From assembly GCA_951812925.1 (NCBI GenBank), contig OX638370.1:112606897-112670896 (forward strand): DNA of 64,000 nucleotides, given 5' to 3'. The DNA is from Calliopum simillimum (taxonomy: Eukaryota; Arthropoda; Insecta; Diptera; Lauxaniidae). The translations under genes and the position numbers were made by a program. Positions within the stretch are counted from its first letter, which is position 1. Each line of letters begins with the position of its first letter. This document shows positions 54,914 to 64,000 of this stretch, piece after piece. The notes below the pieces were generated by a model that searched no databases, was not told the origin of the DNA, and saw only the letters and a program-made list of their open reading frames with translations.

Positions 54914-56463
54914 CTGTTGGCGCACTCTGTTCTAATATTTGACAGTGGTCCAGTTAAACATAAATTAAAGTCGAATTTAGTTATTCTATTGGAAAGCATT
55001 CCCAAAACTGCTTTCTAAAATATTCAAATATGCACTTATATACAACCTCTAACAACTGAAAAGAATCAAAAGCTAAGCTTTGCTTGAAGCAGAACTAAAA
55101 AAAAAACAACTAAATAATGACTTCGGGGTGTAAAATCAATGGAGCAAATCAACAACACGCTTCATGTTAATCCGTTCTTATCCTGACAGCTTGTTTTTTG
55201 GTAGCAAAAGATTAAAATGAAACCAACCAAACAAAGCGAATGAATGCAAAACAAAAGTCAAACCATATCTGCTTGTACATTTACATATACAACGGCATAC
55301 ATACGATAGTACAAGTAACGTAATAAAGAAATAAAAGTCCATTCACATGCACATACATACATACGAATAAATAGGTTGAAACATATCGTGTGTATTTGAA
55401 TGGATAAAGTAACAAGCATAAATATCGCACTGACAAGTAGTAAACCAAGTTAATAAAGAAAAAACTTGAGATATTTTTGTGTGATAAAGCCAGACCTTTG
55501 GGTCATTTCGTGAAAACATGCAACAATATTAATATATACATATGTTAGAGTTTTTACAAAAATATCGATATAGTATTATTTGAGAGATATTTTATTTATA
55601 TTTGTCATACAAAGTATCATCTACAGGTAAGCTGCCTTCAAAACTTTTGTTAAATATTCACACTCATCTGTGATTGAAGTCAATTTTACTAGTCTCCTGG
55701 AAACTAGCAAGTGTCCTTTATTGTCTTAAGCTCGATGCTTCTATTAAAATTTTCGCTCAATTTCTTGCCTCATTCAGTTTTGCTGGTATGCTGAGAAATA
55801 TCTTAATATTTATTCATTGGTTCATGTCTTTCTTTGTTTATGGTAAGTTGGTTACTTATTTCGTGAAGACAGAATCCATTGAGAACATGATAAAGTAACT
55901 CCAAGTTAAACGTTTTCCAAAATAAAATCACAAAACTTTGCAAAAAAAAGTACACGGAAAATGATATACGAAACTGGGTATAAGATGAATATTGTGTCTT
56001 CCAAATACCTCTTAAAATGAGGAGGAAATTGTACTACAACAGAGAATGAATTTTTATTCATCAAAAAGCGCTTGCAAAGAATTATTTTGCATTACAGGAA
56101 GTGTCTACTAATCGCACTAAAAACTATCTTAAATAGAAAACCTGACTTAGACGCACAGTTGGTAAAAAAGTTGAAAATATTGCAATAAGAGCAAGTACCT
56201 CAAAATCTACCATACATAGACTCAATAAGGCAAATAAGTTGTAGATCTACAAAGTTTAAAAAGTACCACATCATATCAATGAAAGCAGCTGGTGGCTTAC
56301 AAGCTAACCGAAAATTTTTATGAAAGCTACCGGACACGAATTATAAGCCTGTACGTAGAAGGGGCAACTTTCTAAGCAGCAAATGGACTGAGATGCAATT
56401 TAATCAAAAATTTATATTGAAAAGTGTTTTGAAAACCGTTTTTTGCCATTTATTCGAGAACAT
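54914..56463. other. Non-coding stretch with one weak exon candidate
   Basis: A good acceptor (TTCTTGCCTCATTCAG, ending 55780) and donor (TATG/GTAAGT at 55843) bound about 60 bp with an open hydrophobic frame (RNILIFIHWFMSFF). It is too short and too biased to call. Nothing else is recognised. Confidence 0.35.
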
Positions 56464-57324
56464 TGTGAGGACACAAATCGGAACCCTCAGTTACGTTCAC
56501 ATCTTTATAATAACTACTTGTATTTAAAGTTTTAATAATATTAAGAACTAATTTAGGTTAAAATAAGTAATGAATTTCTAGCTCAATAAGTCTAGAATTA
56601 ATTTAAAACCAAGGATTTTTTAGTAAGAACACAATCGCATCCAACCGGCCTGACAAACTATCGTGCAACAGCTTGATAAACAGTTGGACGAAAATTTCAT
56701 GATTATCGCGTGCAGCAACAGCCCTGTCAAATCTTATCAATAAATGTAAACAGTGAAATGTAAGTTCCGGTGATGGTATCGTGCTCTTGTAACCCAACCG
56801 GCAACGAGGTAAGACGTGTTCTTCAAATGTTTGAACCATCCGTGGGCAAAACTGAGACTTTCAAGCAAAACCCAGTACATACTATCAGTAGACAGTGACT
56901 AAGACTGTAGGCATTATTTTCTAGAGAATTTCCTGATCTGACCCGAGAGTGTGGCGGGCTCTCGTGAACAAACAAGACAGACAAGAACAGGTTATTAAAG
57001 GACAATGGGGAGGCAGCGGTGGCACGACTCTCTTTAGTCCTGACTTCTGAACGCAAACACAGACCAGCGACGCGACAAGTCCACAAGGAGGCAGTGGTGA
57101 CACGACGCTTGGATCGGTTGTCATTCACTACTTACAAATATCCTCATCATCCATGCTTACCCCATTTGTCACCCGTATAACTAAGCTTGTATACGGGTGA
57201 ATTGTGAAATAACAACCGAGAAATTGTGAACAGGGTTTCTTTCCTTGGCGTGAAAATAAATGTTTGTATATGAACCCTGGACACCGACGGCTTCACCCCG
57301 GCTAGCGGCAAAAGGTTCGTTACA
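56464..57324 (+). mobile_element. Solo LTR copy C
   Basis: TGTGAGGACAC to GGTTCGTTACA, 861 bp. Flanks ACAT (56460-56463) and ATAT (57325-57328) fit a 4-bp duplication with one later change. An AATAAA lies about 70 bp before the end. It aligns with copies A, B and D. Confidence 0.86.
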
Positions 57325-58356
57325 ATATCATAATATAAATTGATTTATTTTTTATAAAAAATTCAAAAAATTGGTCTCTCTTTTCACGAAAAATTTATCC
57401 AAAGATGTAGAATTGAATAATTTAAATTGAAAAAACTGTAGCTGTCAAATGGCTACCTCCGGAGTATTTTGAAGTGTTGCTCGAAAAATATTTGGCTTCA
57501 AATAATTTGGCTATGTTTACTGAGTAATAATCTAGCTGTCTGTAAAATAAATGTCAAAGCAAAATGATCTCGATTTTGAGCTATCGATATCATGATGAAT
57601 TATAAATTTATTTTTCATATCCTTACAACAAAATGTAAATAACATTGTAGCTAAGCCAAAAATAACCGATTGCCTGTAGTTGTATTAATGTCTGATAAAA
57701 CCAAGTGACCGGATGCCAAAATGTTAAGTGAAAAATATTCAACGGTTTTATTTTTTATGCAATTCATTTTATTGTTTTTTAAATTCTTTCTACCATTTCG
57801 TGCAACATTTTTCATTTTCTGCGCTGCGCTTATCTTGACATTTCACTGCTTGTCGACTGTCAAACGAATATGTTACACGGGGTTTGCTTTATTGGTGCTG
57901 TTTGGTTAGCTGATATTGGTGTTGCAATTCATTTGTTGCAGCAACAATTCACTTTTGCTGCAAACTGAACTATTGAAGTGGGAAAAGGGGAAAGTGTTTA
58001 GTTGCTGGTTCAGAGTTTTCTTTTAGGGAAACCCCTTTAGTGTTCATAATATGAGCAGACATTAAAGTTCTTTCTTTAAAGTGCTTCCTATGCTTAAATC
58101 CAGTACGTTTTTTTTTTGATCTCGCTCCTCAGGCCGTCACTTACCTTTACGAAACATCTACTTCACATTTGTCTTGTGCAAATGAATGAATTTAGTTCAA
58201 CTTAAACTACGTGAGCATGAACACGTGCCTGGTATTTAAAGCCTACAATGGTTTAAGTCCAATAAATAAATAAACAGAGACCAACGAATACGAAACGGTC
58301 AGCCATTACAAAACATCAGTCTTATCGGACTACGACAAGCAGACTAGAAGTTTAAC
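57325..58356. other. Non-coding stretch
   Basis: A 62-codon hydrophobic ATG frame (57721-57909) is AT-driven and not called. A minus-strand ATG followed after 10 bases by a donor (AAAG/GTAAGT, about 58137-58158) could be a first coding exon (MFRK) but cannot be supported alone. TATTTAAA lies at 58234-58241. Confidence 0.4.
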
Positions 58357-58500
58357 ATGTCCATGGGTATAGTAGCAACAATGCTAGCTTTAACTATTGC
58401 TATTGTTACTGCTACAACAACAACGGCAACAAGTGGAACAACAACAAATCGTGCAACCAGTAAAGCCATTAATCAGACTATGCCACCAACTTCAAGTTAA
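58357..58500 (+). CDS. Small ORF for a secreted, threonine-rich peptide
   Basis: ATG at 58357 to TAA at 58500, 47 residues. The first 18 or so (MSMGIVATMLALTIAIVT) form a plausible signal peptide; the rest is Thr/Ala/Ser-rich and ends MPPTSS. An initiator-like TCAGTC (58316) and an A/T-rich element near 58261-58274 lie upstream. Against it: the hydrophobic and Thr runs arise from GCT/ACT/ACA repeats that are common in this DNA. If real it would be a small secreted or mucin-like peptide. No family is recognised. Confidence 0.28.
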   Translation: MSMGIVATMLALTIAIVTATTTTATSGTTTNRATSKAINQTMPPTSS

Positions 58501-59596
58501 GGAGGAAAGGCTGCTGTTTCCAAAAGTAACGCCATCGTCTTTGTAGCATACAAATGTGTTTATCTCTTTATGATGTTTATAAGTGTGTGCATGCTTAGAT
58601 TAGGGTGGCATACAAAAAAAAACTGGAAATTTAAAGCTATTTTTCTTAATGATTCTTCTTTAGTTTTCTTCTGATTTTTTCTTTTTTGCTTGAAAAATTT
58701 GTAAAAATTAAAAATTTAATAAAATAAGGTACACTCTAGTGTCGCACAAGTATAACGTTCTCCTTTTTGCCCATCATTACGAATGCATGTACGAATTCAT
58801 GTTTCATGCTAAACGTTTAATTCCAATTTACAACTGTCCGTCCGATTTTTCCATTCGTCGTCTATTCATATGTTTGTCTGTCCGTCCAACTTATGTTCAT
58901 TCACTTGTTGTAAGTATACATGTGTATGTGCGTGTGTGTGTGTGTTGTCCGTCAGTCTGTTGCCGTTACCGGAAAAATACCGTTGTTTTCTGCATATACT
59001 TCTTGTTGCTGCTATTGAAGCAGTTAAGGAAAACAACATGGCTTCCAAAATGGCGTGCAAACAATCTCGTGCATACACTTAAGCCGTCGTCGTCGTCCAG
59101 TGGCGTTACAACCAAAGGTTTCTCGTTCTCATTTCTGACTCTCTTTTGTTCTATTGTTTTTTTTTTCTTCGCTACTTATGCACTATCGCTTTTGTTCATT
59201 GTTTTCGCTATATGTACTCGTACTTTTGATATGAATTTCCTACCAAGCACTATATGTATGTGTGTGTGTTTGTGTGTATGTGTGAAGAACGTTTATATCA
59301 GCGCCCAAGGTTCACAAAGTCAAAAGCTTTTCATTATTGTTGCTTTGATAAACGTTTAACTCTCTGTTGTCCACCACTTGCTTTATGCGAAAAGTTTAAG
59401 TTACACACATTGAAAAAATGTTAATAAAAACATTCAAAATTTTAAGGTTAATGAACTGTACAGTTTTTGAACATATTCAGTAAGCAAGTCAATATTCAGT
59501 AGATTTTTGTCTGCTAGAGAGGACCTCATTCTCAGTAGGAAACTTCTCATACATGCAAAAGTTACTTTCATTTACCAGTCCACAGTTAGGTTCATT
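58501..59596. other. Non-coding stretch with GT repeats
   Basis: GT-rich tracts at 58918-58945 and 59250-59285 open long frames (58739-59359) that begin without ATG and are rich in Cys/Val/Phe. Not called. Confidence 0.45.
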
Positions 59597-60502
59597 TGTG
59601 ACGACACAAATCGAAACCCTCATTTGCGTCCACATCTTCGTATTAACCACTTTTATTTAAAGTATTAATAATATTAAAAATTAATTAAGGTTAAAATAAG
59701 AAATGAATTTCCAGTTAAATAAGTCTAGAACTAATTTAAAAATTAGGATTTTTTGTAAGTAGATAGATTTAGGACAATCGCATCCAACGGGCTTGACAAA
59801 CTATAGTGCAACGCTTGAAAAATTGTTGGATAAGGGTTACAAGATTATCGCAGCAACCCTGGTCCCGAAACAGTGAGTGCCAACTGCAAAATTCTATGGA
59901 TAAAAGGAAACAGCTGATCATGGTCGAAAATGGAATGCAAGTTCCGCCGTTAGTATCGTTCTCTAGTAAACCAACTGGCAACGAGATAAGACGTGTTCTT
60001 CAAATATTTCAACCATCCTTGGACGAAACTGAGACTTTCAAGTGAGTACTAATACACACGTATCAGTGGACAGTGAATAAGACGGTAGGTTATGTTTTCT
60101 GAAGAATTTCCTGACCAGACCCGAGTGTAGCGATGGCGCGGGCTCCTGTGAACGAACAAGACAAACAAGGATAGTTTAGAAGAGGACAACGAGGAGGCAG
60201 CGGTAGCGCGACTCTCTTGAATTCTGATGCCTGGACGCGAACGCAACAAGTCCACGAGTTGGTAGTGGTAGCACGACTCCTGGTTTGGTTGACTATGATA
60301 TTCACGTTTTATTTAAGTTTATGGTTAATATATTTTAAGAGTGCTTTTCAGGAGGAATAACTTCAGTGAATTAAAATTGTGAAACAAAACCTTGTGAAAA
60401 TTGTCAAAAGTGTTTTCGTCCTTGGCGGGAAATAAATTTTTGTATAGGAACCATGGGCATCGAAGGCTACACCCCGGCTAGCGGCGAAAAAGTTTTGTTA
60501 CA
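59597..60502 (+). mobile_element. Solo LTR copy D
   Basis: TGTGACGACAC to GTTTTGTTACA, 906 bp, with a perfect target duplication CATT (59593-59596 and 60503-60506). An AATAAA lies about 70 bp before the end. Same family as copies A-C; no internal region. Confidence 0.9.
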
Positions 60503-61383
60503 CATTGATGATGCTGATGTTATTGGACATCGAATTGCGAAAATCATTTGATGGATTGCCATGAGAAAACCTCTTTTTAGGATTTACTGTCGTTGTTTCT
60601 AAGCAGGCCAAGATATAAGTACAAATTTTTGAGGTGATTTACAGCTGTTTCGAGATTCAGCTCTAAACTTCATTTCTGCCGAGGTTTGTTTTGAATATGC
60701 TTATAAATCTCAGCAAGGCTACCGATTTAGACTCTGTCAATTGACATTAAATGTATTTAAAAATAAAGCAGACGAAAGATAAATATTAAGAAGAAAAGAA
60801 AAAGAAAAAAACAACTTTCATTTTCCTGCTTATGACATTTTTGTCAAAAAGAAATCGCTTATTTATGCTGTATAATAAAAGTAATTGGATTTTTACTTTC
60901 TGAACCATAAGCCTTGAAAGTAAGGATATTTCTCAGTAACAAACAAAGGCTTTTTCCAGACCGAAAAATTTAAAATTTTCACGCTCTTGTGGACCAAAAT
61001 CGGATGAAAAATTATGCCACTATTATAAATTTAATAAATGAACAAACAAATGCACTATGGCATCATCTTATCACTTCCCAGGTCAGGTCATCAAAGGGAA
61101 GAAAGAAATATTCTTCTAAAACTTGGCCGTCAAAAAGTGGGGATGGTACTTATTTGATTGAGCCCATTTTTGACGACTGTATTGTAAGAGATAGAGAATG
61201 GGTTAAATATATATTTTTGGTATTTTTTACTTAATATTCGACCTAAAATTCGATAGATTGTTCAGAATTAGCCTAGATCTGAAGACCGATAATACCCATC
61301 TCAAATTTGCTTTTTTACGCTCTCTCTCTCTCTCACGAAAGTGTATGAAAGTTACTACATTCCTGGGTTACCAATTCGTTGCA
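60503..61383. other. Non-coding stretch with one protein-like frame
   Basis: A frame at 61004-61234 (in-frame ATG at 61004) reads through varied residues (KTWPSKSGDGTYLIEPIFDD). An internal acceptor (ATCACTTCCCAG at 61081) opens another frame. No donor or family supports either. Confidence 0.3.
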
Positions 61384-61602
61384 ACTTGCAAGTGTTTCTA
61401 CTCACAAGTCTTATACTGTTTATATAAAATACACTAGGCTGAAGTATTTGTTAGAATCAGATTGTTTTTCGACACTGATTAATTTAGATTGTATGTATAC
61501 TTCAGTGTTAAAATAAAATAAGTATTTAGTGTAGATTTGAATCTAAAATATGTGAGTAAAATAAAGTACACTAATATATTTCAAGATATCTTGTGTCCTC
61601 TA
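61384..61602 (+). repeat. Small dispersed repeat, copy 2
   Basis: Same order of words as 53850-54090 (CTGAAGTATTTGTTAGAATC, TACTTCAGTGTTAAAATAAA, TGTGAGTAAAATAAAG). Non-coding. Confidence 0.65.
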
Positions 61603-62824
61603 GCCATTAACAGTGCAAACTTTTTTGTTGATTGTTTATTACTATAAATATCATTCTAGTTCATGTTAATAATACATACGAGTACATATTCACAAATATA
61701 GTATTTTCAATTTAGTTTTACCTAACAGGTTGAAACCTGTTGTTTTTGTTCTTTTTGTTCCGCCTCATTCATATATGTGTTTGAAACACGCGATATTCAC
61801 TTTGTTGTTGTTGTTGTTGCTTCGTTTCATTCAACTCAATATAAATTGGATCAAATTATATTTAATGAGGTAATTGCACGTATTCATTGCAACAATAGCG
61901 CCACCTATTAGCGATAACCTAAAATTTCATAAAATTAAAAATTTAAACGATGGCGACACTTGAGTGTTTTTAAGCTGCAATTAAATGTTATGGCATGAAA
62001 CTATAAGCTGTTATACATATACAAACATATGTATATAATACATGTAACTGCTTGTTTGTTTAGGAGAATGTGTAGGTGGTGGACTTATCCAATGAGAAAA
62101 GGATTTGAAGCATGATGCTAAGCTACAAGTGTGGATTGACCAACTTTGTTTCAGGCCAAACTCAATAAAAAAGGGAAAAAACAAAGCAAAATTTTGCGAT
62201 TTTTTGTTTAAATTTTTGGGTGAAAAAATCTTCAAGTAATGACAGATGCTGCTTCATAAAATTGTCCATAATATGGTTATTTCTTGACAGGTATTCATAC
62301 TCTAACCTATTTTGGTATTGAATCGGGCTTTAAGCACAAGGTCAGTTGATTTTGTATCTGGAGAAAAGTACTTTTTTTCTGTCCCAAAATTACAAAATAC
62401 GCTCCATGTCACATTTTTTTGATTTTCCAATATTCATAAGAGCGCTCCATAGGATAAATCCGAGAGATATGGCAACATTTTTGTTGAACTGCTATAGAAC
62501 CAAAATAAGCAGAGATTTTTAAAGAAAATAAACACAAAATAATTCTTTTATTAACATTAAACGAAATGAAGTGCCAAGTCATACGATACTACGCGTGGTA
62601 TAGTACCATGTCATGAGTGAATTGGCACCCGAGACTTTGGGAGTTTTGGCACCATATCATGGTTCAGAATTGTTGCATGTTGTTGTAAAAGTTATACATG
62701 TTTCATGTGACCACCTACGGCACATTACGCACTGGATTCAATCAATTTTGTACATTGTCTTCTCCACATCCAAAGGTGCCAATAGATTTAAATATTTTCT
62801 TCATCTTCATCCGAAGAAACATAA
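61603..62824. other. Non-coding stretch
   Basis: TTG repeats near 61805. A 71-codon ATG frame (62613-62828, plus) overlaps the minus-strand exon candidate and GTGCCA-rich repeat sequence. Not called. Confidence 0.4.
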
Positions 62825-62947
62825 CTAGTAACAACCTTCCGTTTGAAAATCCTCTTCATTAGAAACACAATAAGTGGCATTATTTGTGTTTTCCACTTCA
62901 AGTTTTAATTTGCTGGACCGCTTTGTAAGAAGACATGAGAATTCTGG
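62825..62947 (-). CDS. Candidate terminal exon, unknown protein
   Basis: On the minus strand 40 codons run from 62947 to a TAG at 62825-62827 (for example SSKLKLEVENTNNATYC and SNEEDFQTEGC). Codons mostly start with a purine, as in real coding DNA. The acceptor (CTCTAAG, AG at 62948-62949) is preceded by TACTAACGACTAACG, which contains a perfect branch-point heptamer. A second frame over the last part (from an ATG near 62870) ends SSDEDEENI, so a frameshifted transposase or gene tail is also possible. No family is recognised. Confidence 0.38.
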   Translation of the reverse strand, partial: PEFSCLLTKRSSKLKLEVENTNNATYCVSNEEDFQTEGCY

Positions 62948-63109
62948 CTTAGAGTTTTTCGTTAGTCGTTAGTACAGGCAAATTTCACTTAACACCTATT
63001 CTAGCGTGATGTCACTTGTATTAAGGGTTTTCAAAGAGTTTTCTAGATCATTAGCAAAAAGCTGAAATCAGTCCGATGAGAATCAAAACGGTATCATTGT
63101 AGGTCCTAC

Positions 63110-64000
63110 CTGACTAAAGTTTTGCAATTCTGGGATGATTGTTAGTTCAAACGCTTCATATTTGTACTGCCAAATATTTTGTTACAATGCAGAGGGAAAA
63201 ATGGCACCGAAAACATATTACCCTCAGTAGTTGGGTGCCATTTCTCCACTTTGGTTGATGCCGAATAAAAATGCCTCGATATGCATAAACATATTTACTC
63301 GCGCTCGTTTTCATTCAAAAACAAAATTACAATCAATTCTGTTTATTTTGATATAAGTATGCACTATATAAATGCTGGTTCTCGAAAAATAGATATGCGA
63401 AAAACAGTACGCCATTTACATTCTCAATTTTTTTTAAATCCCTTCCACAAATTATTGCAACTACAGCTAAAGGAACTATTCTCCACGAAGTCTTTCGCGT
63501 AAATGAATTCAATTTTATTTATATTTGGAAGCTACAAAAGATTGCAGGTATTGAAATTGAAACGGGTGCCATATCACCTTAGGGTGCCACATCTCCCAAG
63601 TCAATTCTGGAGTGACTATAAATGCTTCATAATTGCTCCCCAAATATTTTATAACATGCAAAGGGAGAAATGGCACCTAAACCATATCACCCTCAGTATT
63701 TGGGTGCCATTTCTCCTTTTTGGTGCAATAAAATGAAAACACAATCTCATTAAAATTTGTTTATATTGATACACATATGCATCATACAAATAATTCTTCT
63801 CGAAATAAAGTTTTTTTTAAATCCCTCCCAAGCGATATTTATAGCAACTACAGCTAAACAAACTCTTCAACACGAAGACTTTTGCGCAAATGAATTCAAT
63901 TTTGTTTAAGTATATTTGAATGCTTCAAAAACTGCAAATAGGTACTAAAATGCAAAGGAATGCCATATCACTTGGGGGGTGCCACTTCTCCCAGATTTAC
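63110..64000. repeat. Tandem repeat of about 470 bp, two units
   Basis: GGAGAAATGGCACC (63664) and its relative at 63195 are about 470 bp apart, and the whole interval matches (TCTCGAAA, TTTTTTTTAAATCCC, GCAACTACAGCTAAA, GCGTAAATGAATTCAATTTT). Each unit holds a hairpin GGAGAAATGGCACC / GGTGCCATTTCTCC (63195-63247 and 63664-63716). The array runs off the window. Confidence 0.88.

Noticed and set aside
58739..59359. 206-codon plus-strand frame
   Set aside because: Begins at GTG, not ATG, and its Cys/Val/Phe composition comes from GT and T tracts.

Overview
The window is AT-rich eukaryotic DNA, almost certainly from a higher fly (cyclorrhaphan Diptera). The reasons are a complete BEL/Pao retrotransposon, hAT-, piggyBac- and mariner-type short elements, CAG/CAA and (ACAT)n microsatellites, long satellite arrays and fly-like splice signals. 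The species cannot be fixed from the sequence alone. There is no bacterial-type gene organisation, and most long open frames are low-complexity or satellite artefacts.

Layout. 0-5.8 kb: intergenic or intronic DNA with a pentamer-to-heptamer microsatellite (1291-1957), a 22-bp minisatellite (3196-4002) and two candidate minus-strand exons (1-64 and 4344-4480). 5.8-13.3 kb: a nest of elements. An old solo LTR (5792-13033, TSD AGGT) is split by an intact 6.24-kb BEL/Pao element (6616-12858, TSD CTATC, no visible difference between its LTRs), followed by a LINE 3' tail. 15.2-18.5 kb: two copies of a long-TIR element around a divergent solo LTR (TSD ATAA), which itself holds a palindromic GATATC-module element. 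23.3-24.4 kb: another solo LTR (TSD GTCT) carrying a 178-bp palindromic MITE whose empty site is visible in its sister copy. 25-32 kb: TIR elements, tRNA-like sequences and a hAT element with a perfect 8-bp TSD. 33-38 kb: piggyBac-type MITEs, a degenerate minisatellite and a foldback element. 40-44 kb: a TA-flanked TIR element, a probable terminal exon of a minus-strand gene (42087-42248) and a satellite of about 420 bp. 46-51 kb: more repeats. 52.7-53.7 kb: an unusual hairpin-rich GC island. 54.1-54.9 kb: a decayed mariner-superfamily transposase. 56.5-60.5 kb: two more solo LTRs around a small secreted-peptide-like ORF. 62.8-64 kb: a candidate terminal exon and a tandem repeat of about 470 bp.

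The only gene with clear, complete coding capacity is the BEL/Pao Gag-Pol polyprotein. Host coding sequence, if present, is limited to small candidate exons inside or between large introns. I saw no new multi-gene system. The most informative features are the dated, nested transposon insertions and several compact or composite non-autonomous elements.
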